Origin: Bacteroides sp. MSB163
GTDB taxonomy: Bacteria; Bacteroidota; Bacteroidia; Bacteroidales; Bacteroidaceae
DNA length: 64,000 nucleotides
Direction of reading: 5' to 3'
NCBI RefSeq assembly: GCF_036416795.1
Contig: NZ_CP143867.1
Location: forward strand, 2,472,001-2,536,000
Under the pieces are notes generated by a model. It saw only the letters and a program-made list of their open reading frames with translations, was not told the DNA's origin and did not search any database. Positions 43,228 to 51,460 of this stretch are shown one piece after another; within the stretch, counting starts at the first letter, position 1, and each line of letters opens with the position of its first letter. Position numbers and translations under genes: made by a program.

Positions 43228-43354
43228 AGGGCTATCCTTTTTTGTTTTTCATAGAACATCCTAAAGATACGAATAGTTTTGGAATATCCATGCACGTTGA
43301 ACAATTTTCTTCTCCCTGCGTTCTCTGCCTTGAAACCAAAATTGCGATATCCGA

Positions 43355-44263
43355 ATGAAAGATAAGAAGCTGGAGGCCAATTTAAGTTTGGTAGTCTCGC
43401 GAATATTTGCGGGATTGAATATGAATGCCCTGAAATACCTGCTGCCTGTGTGGATGGGTGCATTGACGGGTGTCACGGTGCGTTGTACTTTTGCTGCTGT
43501 GGCGTTCTGGGTCACAGGCTGTTTTGTGAAAGAAGCGCCTATCACACGGCGGCAGCGTATCGGGTTACTTTGCCTGGGGGCATTCGGCATGTATGGTTTT
43601 ATGTTTTGCTATCTGTTAGGTATCAGTAAGACGACGCCTGTCAGTAGTGCCATATTCAATTCCCTGCAACCTATCTGGGTATTTCTTATCTCCGTTCTCT
43701 TTCTGCACGAGCGGGCTACACTGATGAAAATCATCGGTATCTCTCTCGGTTTCGGTGGTGCATTGCTGTGTATATTGACTCAAGGCAGCGATGACTTGGC
43801 ACATGATGCCTTTACAGGTAATATGTTGTGTCTGCTCAGTTCGGTGTTCTTTGCCATTTATCTGATTCTGAGTAAGAAATTACTGGAAGAGATCGGCTTG
43901 GTGACCGTAATGAAATATGTGTTTGGGGGCGCGGCGCTGTCCGGTCTGGTGATATCTACTATCCTGGGCTGGGACGCGCCGTTGTTCACCGACGCAGCAC
44001 ATGGAACCTGGCACTGGATGCCGTGGGTGATTCTGGCATTCATTCTTATTTTCCCTACTTACCTTAGTTATTGGTTGATGCCCATCGGATTGAAATATCT
44101 GAAGACAACCGTAGTGGCCATGTATGGCTATCTGATATTGATTGTGACGACTGTCGTTTCTTATATCGTGGGACAAGACCGCTTTACCTGGGAACAGGGG
44201 GTGGCTATCGGGATGATATGTCTGAGTGTGTATTTTGTGGAGGTAGCTGAGAGGAAAAAATGA
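43355..44263 (+). CDS. EamA/DMT-superfamily transporter
   Basis: 302 aa with about ten hydrophobic spans in two EamA repeats (first repeat ~7-145, with LNALKYLLP-like and TTPVSSAIFNSLQPIWVFL; second ~155-300, with FAIYLILSKKL and KTTVVAMYGYLILIVTTVVSYI). The family moves small metabolites such as amino acids across the inner membrane; substrate unknown. It stands alone, convergent with the thiamine operon, its stop lying 1 bp from the thiN stop. Confidence 0.88.
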   Translation: MKDKKLEANLSLVVSRIFAGLNMNALKYLLPVWMGALTGVTVRCTFAAVAFWVTGCFVKEAPITRRQRIGLLCLGAFGMYGFMFCYLLGISKTTPVSSAIFNSLQPIWVFLISVLFLHERATLMKIIGISLGFGGALLCILTQGSDDLAHDAFTGNMLCLLSSVFFAIYLILSKKLLEEIGLVTVMKYVFGGAALSGLVISTILGWDAPLFTDAAHGTWHWMPWVILAFILIFPTYLSYWLMPIGLKYLKTTVVAMYGYLILIVTTVVSYIVGQDRFTWEQGVAIGMICLSVYFVEVAERKK

Positions 44264-44264
44264 A

Positions 44265-44921
44265 CTAATAGTTTATCACTACCAAGTATTCCCCTTCTGC
44301 GTGAATGGTGAATTCTGTTTCCGTGCTTTCGTTCAGTGTACCTTGCCACCAGTTAGTGAAGTCGCTGAGAGGGTATACCAAACCTTCGCCTCGCAGGTTG
44401 TGGGCACCGAAGTTTATGATCGAAATCTGTTGGCCCGGTTGGCTGGGGAAAGAACAGGTATCATGGCAAGGAATGAAAATACCATAATCGGTCAGCATAC
44501 GGACATGAGCTCCGGTACGCATATAATCAATGAGCAGGCTGATATTTCCTAAAGTATGGTCTTCCCGTTTGCCTGTGGCTCCTACGATAGCGATGTTCTT
44601 TTTGCCTTGTGATAAAAGGAAGTTTACGGCTTTGGTCTGGTCGTTGGTTTCCTGGTCGGAGACGCAATGAAGAATATGGCTATATTTCCGGTGGTTTTCT
44701 TCACTCAGGGAATCTCCGTCACCGATAATAACATCAGGTACGTTGCCGCGATCTATATAAGCATCTGCACCGCCATCACAACAAACAATATAAGGAGCGT
44801 TTGCCAGTATCTGCAAAGGTCTGGGATGGGTTGGATAATCACCATTGGCTAAAATTACTGCTTCGGGTTCACCACAGAGAACACAGAGTTCCACTGAATT
44901 ATTATTATTTTCTTTCATCAT
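44265..44921 (-). CDS. thiN: Thiamine pyrophosphokinase
   Basis: Phosphorylates thiamine to TPP. About 218 aa from the ATG at 44921 (MMKENNNNS); a GTG at 44936 is the alternative. Motifs: LANGDYPTHPRPL, VCCDGGADAYIDRG, IIGDGDSLSE and DQETNDQTKAVNFLL, with GATGKREDHTLGN, all typical of the family. The N-terminal VELCVLCGE is encoded by half of a CACAGAG repeat (44868-44892) and lies before the conserved domain. Last gene of the TPP-riboswitch operon, 27 bp after pnuT. Confidence 0.92.
   Translation of the reverse strand: MMKENNNNSVELCVLCGEPEAVILANGDYPTHPRPLQILANAPYIVCCDGGADAYIDRGNVPDVIIGDGDSLSEENHRKYSHILHCVSDQETNDQTKAVNFLLSQGKKNIAIVGATGKREDHTLGNISLLIDYMRTGAHVRMLTDYGIFIPCHDTCSFPSQPGQQISIINFGAHNLRGEGLVYPLSDFTNWWQGTLNESTETEFTIHAEGEYLVVINY
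44868..44892. repeat. Half CACAGAG repeat in the 5' part of thiN
   Basis: TTCACCACAGAGAACACAGAGTTCC has the same opening as the GxxExxY element ends (TTCACCACAGAG). Only one arm is present. It is translated on the minus strand as part of ELCVLCGE. Confidence 0.6.
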
Positions 44922-44948
44922 TATTTCTTTTATCACCTTACCACCTTA

Positions 44949-45551
44949 TCACTCTACCGCTCTTTCCATCATCCTCTTCCATTTGAAGTAGCCAAAGATA
45001 GCGATTATTGTATAAAGAGCATACAGTCCTGCCGTGAAATCGAGGTCTTTGTAAACATAGAGTCCTGCACTGACAATGTCTACCACAATCCATGCCCACC
45101 ATTGCTCTACATATTTACGTGCCAGCATCCACATACCTACGATACTGAGAGCAGTGGTGAAAGAATCAAGCCAGGGTACATTACTGTTGGTGAAACGAAT
45201 GAGTATCCAGGCAATACAGACAAATGTAACGGAAAATGCAATGCCGAGGGGCAGGTAATATTTCATCGGTATACGGGTAATGGGAAGTTCCTGCTGCCCT
45301 TCTTTGATATGCAGATGCAGTTTCCGTCTTACAAAACTGCCGTATTTCCACATCATCCAACCGTAGACGGCTGCCCCCAGATAATAGATATTTATTCCGA
45401 AGTCAGCATACAGTCCGGCATCGTAATAGACGAAAATGTAGATAGCAGGCATGATGATGCCCGCTATCCAAAGATAGATACTTGCCCGGTATTCTAACCA
45501 GAGGTAGACAAGCCCGACGATGGTTCCGATAATTTCGAGAATTTGTTCCAT
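44949..45551 (-). CDS. pnuT: PnuC-family transporter, predicted thiamine transporter PnuT
   Basis: 200 aa with seven predicted spans and the PnuC signatures WLEYRASIYLWIAGII, YGWMMWKYG and KYVEQWWAWIVVDIVSAGLYVYK. PnuC homologues carry nicotinamide riboside, but those behind TPP riboswitches and next to thiN are thiamine transporters (PnuT). Here the receptor, this protein and the kinase form one operon, so facilitated uptake is trapped by phosphorylation. It lies 3 bp after the receptor gene. Confidence 0.88.
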   Translation of the reverse strand: MEQILEIIGTIVGLVYLWLEYRASIYLWIAGIIMPAIYIFVYYDAGLYADFGINIYYLGAAVYGWMMWKYGSFVRRKLHLHIKEGQQELPITRIPMKYYLPLGIAFSVTFVCIAWILIRFTNSNVPWLDSFTTALSIVGMWMLARKYVEQWWAWIVVDIVSAGLYVYKDLDFTAGLYALYTIIAIFGYFKWKRMMERAVE

Positions 45552-45554
45552 GCT

Positions 45555-47849
45555 TTAAAAACTCAATGTGATATGTGCCAGCGCATTGATACCTGCATTA
45601 GGATAGTAGGCTGCGTAATTGGAAGTATAGAGCAGTTTACTGTCTTTGTCCTTTATCTGATTCTTTCCATGACCTTCGTATACAGCACTTCCCGATGCAT
45701 AACCATTACTTTCGTATGTTTCGTCAAACAGGTTATAAATCGTCACGCCTACATTAACAGATTTCAATCCTTTCAGTTTGAAAGTATATCCGAGATTCAG
45801 GTTGCTCACACAATAAGCATCCAGCGTACAGTCCTCTTGATGAGCATTGTTTAAATATTGCTTGCTGACATATTGCGTTTGCAAAGATGCATTAAAACCT
45901 TTATAATCCAAAGAAATGAGATTATTTGCCATAAAGTCCGGTGAAAATGAGATGGGAGTAGTGCCAATATATCGGGTTGTCTGAGAGATACCCCAGCTTT
46001 CACTATACATATCTTTCCGGTCCTCATTCACATCACTTAGATATTCCGTGTAATTCTTGATGCGGTTACGGCTCCATGTTGCGTTTACATCCCAGCGCAG
46101 CCAGTTTGTGATGCGTGCACCTGCCATCAGCTCAATACCCATACGATAACTGTCCTTCACGTTCTCTGCTACGGCTTCGCCAATTTCATTCAATTGCCCG
46201 TTCAGTACCAATTGATTTTTATAATCCATGTAGTACAGGTTGACGCCTGCATTGAACCAACCTTTACGGAAAGTGTATCCCACTTCGTAATCGAACATCC
46301 GCTCTGATTTGGGCTGTGCGGCAAATAAGTTATCAGTATAGTTATTGCGTGTCGGTTCCTTATTTGCCACACTGAAAGAGGCATAAAGATTATTATTATT
46401 GTTTATCTTCCAGAATATGCCGGCTTTAGGATTGAAGAAGCTGAAATCTTCGTCAATCTTCAGTGGTTGCAGATGTGCCGGATCAGCTGTCCAGTCCCAT
46501 TTGTCATTATTGCCGTTTATCTTATAGCGCAGATAACGATATTGCATATCGGCATAGAAGTTAACTCCATCCAGTATTTCATAATTTATCTTAGCGTAGA
46601 TGTTGCCATCCGTTTTCCGTCCGATGTTACGATAATATTCATGGTCAGGATTCAGTTCACCCAGATAATTCTTTACCCATACCACCTTACCGTTATGGGT
46701 GTTTTTGTAATAATTCAGACCACCGCCGATGGATGCATCCAATTTGTCCCCTTTATAATCGAAAGAGAATACTCCACCACCGAAACGGCTGTCTACCAGT
46801 TTACGGCGTACAAGGTCTGATTTCTCTATCGTAGTACCGTTTGTTTCAAAGGGTACCAAGCCATATTCTACCAGCGTACGCTTATTCTTATATTCCTCAT
46901 AATAACCGTAGCCGTCTGTATAGTGTAGCGCTATGTTCAATTTCCACGAAGGAGACAATATCTGATTTAATAATAATTGATAATGCGTCTGGCGATAATA
47001 ATCTATCTGGTTATCATAAAATCCGATTACATTTCCATTATCATCTTCTATGGCGCCATTGGGATTATATTTGCGGTCGTTTTCCAGTGTTTCTTTATCC
47101 AGACCATCCCAAGCATGATAGGTCTCTTCTTTTCCTCCGAAGGTGATGAATTTAATAGTGGTCTTGTCTCCATAGTATCCGCCTTGTACAAAGTAAGACT
47201 TCAAGTCAGCACTGGCGCGGTCACGGTAGCCGTCACTGTGGATATTAGATAAACGTGCATCGAATCCCCAGCGTCCATTAATGAGCCCCGTACCTACTTT
47301 TACGGTTTCTTTATGTGTATTGAATGAGCCGTAAGAGCCGGAAAACTCCGCATACGGTGTGGGCAGAATACCTTGTGTTTTCATATTGATACTGGCACCG
47401 AACGCTCCGGCGCCATTAGTGGAAGTTCCCGCTCCCCGTTGAATCTGCAAGTCCTGGAGCGAAGAGGCAAGATCGGGAGTATTAACCCAAAAGATAGAAT
47501 GACTTTCCGCATCGTTCATGGGTATGCCATTAGTGGTTACGTTGATGCGTGTAGCATCTGTTCCGCGTACCCGGATGCTCGTGTAACCGATACCTGCACC
47601 TGCATCGCTCGTTGTCAGTACTGACGGAGTAAATGACAACAGATAGGGAATATCTTGCCCGAAATTCTGCTTCTTAAGTTGTTCTTTACTAACATTGGTA
47701 AACGCCACAGGTGTGGTTCCCGTGGCACGGGTAGAGATAATTTCTACTTCCTGCAGGCTTATCACCCGCAAGCTGTCTTTCTCATGCGTCTGCGCACAGA
47801 CACTCAGCGTTGCCATCAACAGGCAGGCCGCCATTGCATGTTTTCTCAT
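45555..47849 (-). CDS. TonB-dependent receptor for thiamine
   Basis: 764 aa with signal peptide (MRKHAMAACLLMATLSVCAQ). Plug: ISTRATGTTPVAFTNVSKEQL, SIRVRGTDATRINVTTNGIPMNDAESHSIFW, GAGTSTNGAGAFGASINMKT. Barrel ends ALAHITLSF. A TPP riboswitch directly precedes it and it is followed by pnuT and thiN, so it is the outer-membrane gate for thiamine (the role shown for the equivalent B. thetaiotaomicron receptor). Expression should fall when TPP is high. Confidence 0.9.
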   Translation of the reverse strand: MRKHAMAACLLMATLSVCAQTHEKDSLRVISLQEVEIISTRATGTTPVAFTNVSKEQLKKQNFGQDIPYLLSFTPSVLTTSDAGAGIGYTSIRVRGTDATRINVTTNGIPMNDAESHSIFWVNTPDLASSLQDLQIQRGAGTSTNGAGAFGASINMKTQGILPTPYAEFSGSYGSFNTHKETVKVGTGLINGRWGFDARLSNIHSDGYRDRASADLKSYFVQGGYYGDKTTIKFITFGGKEETYHAWDGLDKETLENDRKYNPNGAIEDDNGNVIGFYDNQIDYYRQTHYQLLLNQILSPSWKLNIALHYTDGYGYYEEYKNKRTLVEYGLVPFETNGTTIEKSDLVRRKLVDSRFGGGVFSFDYKGDKLDASIGGGLNYYKNTHNGKVVWVKNYLGELNPDHEYYRNIGRKTDGNIYAKINYEILDGVNFYADMQYRYLRYKINGNNDKWDWTADPAHLQPLKIDEDFSFFNPKAGIFWKINNNNNLYASFSVANKEPTRNNYTDNLFAAQPKSERMFDYEVGYTFRKGWFNAGVNLYYMDYKNQLVLNGQLNEIGEAVAENVKDSYRMGIELMAGARITNWLRWDVNATWSRNRIKNYTEYLSDVNEDRKDMYSESWGISQTTRYIGTTPISFSPDFMANNLISLDYKGFNASLQTQYVSKQYLNNAHQEDCTLDAYCVSNLNLGYTFKLKGLKSVNVGVTIYNLFDETYESNGYASGSAVYEGHGKNQIKDKDSKLLYTSNYAAYYPNAGINALAHITLSF

Positions 47850-47889
47850 TACAATTTTAACTATTAAAGATGAATACAGAAAAAGGGAG

Positions 47890-47980
47890 CTTTTCTTCTT
47901 TTCCCTCCGCCGGCACTACCCGGATCAGGTCAATGGGTATGATCTCAGCCCGTCATATTAGGGCACCCCTTAGTTGAAAT
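47890..47980 (-). promoter_or_regulatory. TPP riboswitch (THI element)
   Basis: On the minus strand: GGGGTGCCC opens the P1/P2 region, then GACGGGCTGAGATCATACCC (P2 with the conserved CUGAGA), and GACCTGATCCGGGTAGTGCCGG (the conserved ACCUGAUCCGG half), followed by GGAGGGAA. This matches the TPP aptamer. It senses thiamine diphosphate and lies between the promoter and the receptor gene. Since the last part is close to the ATG at 47849, control is probably at transcription termination or ribosome access. Confidence 0.93.
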
Positions 47981-47986
47981 CGGGGG

Positions 47987-48018
47987 CAAAATTAAGTGTT
48001 TTCGGTGAAACACGCAAA
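47987..48018 (-). promoter_or_regulatory. Promoter of the thiamine operon
   Basis: Minus strand: TTTG (48015-48018), 20 nt, TAATTTTG (47987-47994); both boxes match the Bacteroides consensus. The predicted start at about 47980 fits the 5' end of the riboswitch. Confidence 0.65.
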
Positions 48019-48047
48019 TTGAGTGAACGATAACCGGAAATATTTGT

Positions 48048-48055
48048 TAATTTTG
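48048..48055 (+). promoter_or_regulatory. Putative -7 box of the mscS promoter
   Basis: TAATTTTG on the plus strand, 67 nt before the mscS ATG at 48123. Confidence 0.45.
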
Positions 48056-48122
48056 TGGGCCGGTGGGTATTTCTTAGTCCTGCCGGGAAAGTATAATTAT
48101 TAACTTCAAACGAACAAATATT

Positions 48123-48995
48123 ATGTTATTATTATTACAAGCGGCGGCTCCTGCTGCCGAAACTGTTGTAGAAGATAGTTTTAGTAAATTGCAAGTCTTT
48201 CTCCAACAACTGATAGACTGGGGAGTAAATGCGGGTGGTCATATCATTGGCGCTGTGCTGATTTTCATTGTAGGACGTTTCCTGATATCTTTCCTTAATA
48301 AAATGGTGGCCCGATTGTTGTCTAAACGGCATGTGGATGCTAGTATCCAAAGTTTCGTAAAGAGTCTGGTGAACATTTTGCTGACTATCTTATTGATTGT
48401 TGCCGTTATCGGTAAATTAGGAGTAGAAACGACTTCATTTGCTGCCTTGCTGGCATCCGCCGGTGTGGCTATCGGTATGGCATTATCCGGTAACTTGCAG
48501 AACTTTGCAGGTGGTTTGATTGTATTGCTGCTCCGTCCTTATAAAGTAGGTGACTTGATTGAAAGCCAAGGCATCACGGGTACGGTTCGTGAGATTCAGA
48601 TTTTCCATACGATTCTGACTACCGGTGATAATAAGATTATTTATATCCCGAATGGTGCGTTGAGTAGTGGTACTGTGACTAACTACAGTCGTGAAGCTAC
48701 CCGTCGTGTAGAATGGATAATCGGTGTGGAGTATGGCGAAAATTTTGATAAGGTGGAAGAAACGACCCGTCGTATCATTGCCGAAGACAAGCGGATTCTT
48801 AGTGATCCGGCTCCTTTTGTCGCCCTTCATGCACTGGATGCCAGTAGCGTGAATGTGATTATCCGTGCCTGGGTGAAGAGTGAGGATTATTGGGGAGTTT
48901 ATTTCGATATGAACAAGACCGTCTACTCTGTATTCAATAAGGAGGGTATCGGTTTCCCTTTCCCACAACTGACGGTACATCAGGCAAAGGATTGA
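48123..48995 (+). CDS. mscS: Small-conductance mechanosensitive channel MscS family
   Basis: 290 aa. Three membrane spans: IIGAVLIFIVGRFLISFL (~40-58), ILLTILLIVAVIGKLGV (~85-102) and the pore helix ~108-140 with the Gly/Ala-rich FAALLASAGVAIGMALSGNLQNFAGG. Then the cytoplasmic beta domain (RPYKVGDLIESQGITGTV, IYIPNGALSSGTVTNYS). It releases solutes during hypo-osmotic shock. Monocistronic, with its own -7 box and followed by a long hairpin (49014-49073). Confidence 0.93.
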   Translation: MLLLLQAAAPAAETVVEDSFSKLQVFLQQLIDWGVNAGGHIIGAVLIFIVGRFLISFLNKMVARLLSKRHVDASIQSFVKSLVNILLTILLIVAVIGKLGVETTSFAALLASAGVAIGMALSGNLQNFAGGLIVLLLRPYKVGDLIESQGITGTVREIQIFHTILTTGDNKIIYIPNGALSSGTVTNYSREATRRVEWIIGVEYGENFDKVEETTRRIIAEDKRILSDPAPFVALHALDASSVNVIIRAWVKSEDYWGVYFDMNKTVYSVFNKEGIGFPFPQLTVHQAKD

Positions 48996-49013
48996 TAGTA
49001 GTCTGGAATTGAT

Positions 49014-49073
49014 AACCGTAAATGAATAAAGGGCATGACAAATTGTTGTTATGCCCTTTATTCATTTACGGTT
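49014..49073. terminator. Perfect 23-bp stem hairpin after mscS
   Basis: AACCGTAAATGAATAAAGGG plus CAT (49014-49036) is perfectly complementary to 49051-49073 around a 14-nt loop. The stem is far longer than needed for a terminator and lacks a T-run, so it may instead be a processing or bidirectional end hairpin. Confidence 0.6.
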
Positions 49074-49100
49074 AATACTCGTGATAGTTTTTATTGTAAA

Positions 49101-49349
49101 TCACATTTCATATACTCCGAGTTCTTCTTCTATGGCTTCACATTCATCTTTCTCTATATGCAGTAAGCGATTGATTTCCTTTCGCTTTTCTAGATCAGTG
49201 AAATAACTTTCTACTACGGTATACAGGTCGAATCCTTTGGTGGAACCTGCTGCCATGTCTAATGACTCTACCATTTTCTCTACTTCCTTATGAATGCGTT
49301 CCTTGTTGATGAAATGCAACTCATTACTATGAATCAGATACTTTTCCAT
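49101..49349 (-). CDS. Small hypothetical protein
   Basis: 82 aa from the ATG at 49349 (MEKYLIHSNELHFINKERIHKE); another ATG two codons earlier is possible. Acidic, helical, no Cys, no signal peptide or membrane span; the end reads DECEAIEEELGVYEM. Not recognised. It lies alone between the mscS hairpin and the repeat array D. Confidence 0.55.
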   Translation of the reverse strand: MEKYLIHSNELHFINKERIHKEVEKMVESLDMAAGSTKGFDLYTVVESYFTDLEKRKEINRLLHIEKDECEAIEEELGVYEM

Positions 49350-49480
49350 GATCATTGGTATTTAAAGTTCTATTGATATAACGTCTGCTGTGAACGGTTA
49401 GTTCATACAAAAGCTATTAATTCCTTTTTTAACTCAGAGAGGAATTAATAGCTTTAATATACTAAAAGTCAATCAACTGT

Positions 49481-49545
49481 CGTTCCCATTAAGGGAAACG
49501 CTCGTTCCCATCAAGGGGAAACTGACGTACCACCATAGGGACAAA
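49481..49545. repeat. 22-nt-period palindrome array D (TTCCC-N5-GGGAA)
   Basis: CGTTCCCATTAAGGGAAACG (49481-49500), CGTTCCCATCAAGGGGAAAC starting at 49503 (22 nt later), and a decayed copy CGTACCACCATAGGGACAAAC starting at 49526. The first copy has perfect 5-bp arms TTCCC/GGGAA with 5-nt centre. The array lies just downstream of the truncated acetylesterase gene and overlaps a shifted-frame remnant of its neighbour. Confidence 0.7.
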
Positions 49546-49576
49546 CTTCATCTCTGTAGAACCGGCAGCAGCATAT

Positions 49577-50680
49577 TCATCCCAGAGCAATGAATTCCCA
49601 TAGTATATAGACAAAAACAGGGCATTCCTTCTTTGAATTAAATATCTCAGTTATTACACTTCCCCATCCCCACATACCGTCTTTATCATCATCTTTATTC
49701 TTTACCGTACTGTCACCGATAGTGAATACCACCGGGCATCCTTCTATCCGGCTGGAACCGGTAATTGTATCCTGCTCAACCGGTTTCAAATAGTTGGCCA
49801 GCTCTAATCCTTTATAGTTCCGGATACCTTCAGCTGCAGATTCTGCATTCACTTTTGCCCCGAAGGCACTGGTGTGGATACGGTCTAAGTAGAACATATA
49901 TTTCACTTTTTCCTTGCCGAATTTCTCAAATTTGGAGGCGGTGATATCATTCAGGTCTATAAAAGGTACTTCTTGTTCTTCGGCTATTTGTTTGGCCCAC
50001 AGGCCGAAAGTTTGGTTGACGCGTGTGATAATTGTACTGTCTTTATCTTCCCAAGCATTGCGGGGAGTCAGTGAGAACAGGATAGGGTGGGCGCCTTTCG
50101 CCTTTACATCCTGCACGAAGCGACGCATATATTCTCCATAGGAATATACAGTTTCCTTCACTCCGGTTTCCTGAATGGTTACATTCAGGCTATCTTTACC
50201 GATTCCCGGTATGGAAGCGCGTGCGCGTCCGCTGTCATAAGGGCCGTTGTCATTATGTCCCAGCTCGATGATCACCCAATCGCCTGCTTGGACCCCTTTT
50301 ATCACATCCGGCCAGAAGCGGTTGTAGAACGTACGGCTACTTGTTCCTCCCAATGCATGGTTTTCTACGGTAATCCGGTCTGATTCGAAATAATCACCGG
50401 CATAATATCCCCAGCCCCATTGACCGTTATTCCCATTTCCCAAGGTTCCGGTACGCATGGTAGAATTACCCACCAAAAACAAAACGGGATTATTTCCTTT
50501 TCGGCTTGAACCGGCCACAGGTCTTGCTGTACGGGCCTTATTCAAACTGTCCAGTGTATTGTCAATCACGTGGTTGGCATCCTTCATCGGTGCAGATACC
50601 TTATTCTGAGCCTGTGCCGAGAAAACAAAAGCGAATGCCATTCCTAAAATCAGATAGCTGTAAAATGTGTGTTTATTCAT
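49577..50680 (-). CDS. Rhamnogalacturonan acetylesterase-like SGNH hydrolase, C-terminally truncated
   Basis: 367 aa with signal peptide (LILGMAFAFVFSAQAQ). First SGNH/CE12-like domain at ~50-300: VGNSTMRTG with the nucleophile Ser, ENHALGGTSSRTFYN, IIELGHNDNGPYD, and the Asp-x-x-His block DRIHTSAFGAK. A second domain starts at ~318 (FTIGDSTVKNKDDDKDGMWGWGSVI) and breaks off; the last residues CPVFVYILWEFIALG do not fit. In a shifted frame the DNA continues GNSLLWDEYAAAGSTEMKF, apparently the tail of another protein, so a deletion probably fused two genes. The first domain may still be active in pectin deacetylation. The second is not. Confidence 0.75.
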   Translation of the reverse strand: MNKHTFYSYLILGMAFAFVFSAQAQNKVSAPMKDANHVIDNTLDSLNKARTARPVAGSSRKGNNPVLFLVGNSTMRTGTLGNGNNGQWGWGYYAGDYFESDRITVENHALGGTSSRTFYNRFWPDVIKGVQAGDWVIIELGHNDNGPYDSGRARASIPGIGKDSLNVTIQETGVKETVYSYGEYMRRFVQDVKAKGAHPILFSLTPRNAWEDKDSTIITRVNQTFGLWAKQIAEEQEVPFIDLNDITASKFEKFGKEKVKYMFYLDRIHTSAFGAKVNAESAAEGIRNYKGLELANYLKPVEQDTITGSSRIEGCPVVFTIGDSTVKNKDDDKDGMWGWGSVITEIFNSKKECPVFVYILWEFIALG

Positions 50681-50847
50681 CTTTCTATAACCTTAATTCT
50701 TTGTTTGTGCAAAAATAGGTGAAATCTGAGTCTCTGCGAATGGAATATCATTCAGAATTGCTGTCTTTTTGTGCAATTGAGTGGGATTTCCTTAAAATTC
50801 AAACATTAAAGCTTTTTACGATGTTATATTAATAAACTTCAATCGAC

Positions 50848-51198
50848 ATGCTTACTGCTTTCTTAAATGCATTAGCCACTATAATCAGTGTGACAAGTCT
50901 TCTCATCGTCACTTATGGGGCATTAATTGGGATAATTTCTTTTCTGGTCAATGAATTCAAAAGATTCACGGGCAAGTACTCAACTACCAATATCCGGAAG
51001 TTACGGGCTACTTTCGGAACTTATTTGCTACTTGGACTTGAATTTCTTATCGCATCAGATATCTTAAAAACCGTACTGGAACCAACTTTGAATGAACTGG
51101 CAATTTTGGGTGGTATAGTAGTTCTGAGAACTATCTTATCCGTCTTTCTAAATAGAGAAATCAAAGATTTGGAGGCTGAAGGTGAAAAAGAGCAATGA
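50848..51198 (+). CDS. DUF1622 family membrane protein
   Basis: 116 aa with three hydrophobic spans (ATIISVTSLLIVTYGALIGI, FGTYLLLGLEFLIASDI, ELAILGGIVVLRTILSVFL) and the family hallmark LLLGLEFLIASDILKT. Function unknown. Single gene, divergent from the acetylesterase gene. Confidence 0.85.
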   Translation: MLTAFLNALATIISVTSLLIVTYGALIGIISFLVNEFKRFTGKYSTTNIRKLRATFGTYLLLGLEFLIASDILKTVLEPTLNELAILGGIVVLRTILSVFLNREIKDLEAEGEKEQ

Positions 51199-51345
51199 TT
51201 CTTGGGAAGTAAAAAGCATTATTAGATCCCTTCTTTAACATATTATCTGAATTGTGTTAATTGTTAACATAACGAATCTAAATAGTTAACAACTTCCTTT
51301 ATTCTATTAAACCATGTTATAAATGCCCCTGTATGGACCTGAAAA

Positions 51346-51450
51346 TTTGGAGATATCCTCAAAGTCCGTATCTTTGCAATGTGTTTTTCATAGTATTAGA
51401 TTTAAGGTTAACAAAAGATTGGCTGTTTGGGATAGATAGCCTTTTTTTAT
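51346..51450 (+). ncRNA. Candidate ~67-nt small RNA with consensus promoter and terminator
   Basis: TTTG (51346-51349), 19 nt, TATCTTTG (51369-51376): a perfect Bacteroides promoter. Predicted start about 51383. The terminator is GGCTGTTT-loop-AGATAGCC followed by seven T, ending near 51449. There is no start codon with a credible ORF inside. AGATTTAAGGTTAA at 51398-51411 is nearly the same as AGATTCAAGTTTAA in the candidate at 40653. The downstream gene is on the opposite strand, so this is not a leader. Confidence 0.6.
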
Positions 51451-51460
51451 GTTGATATGT

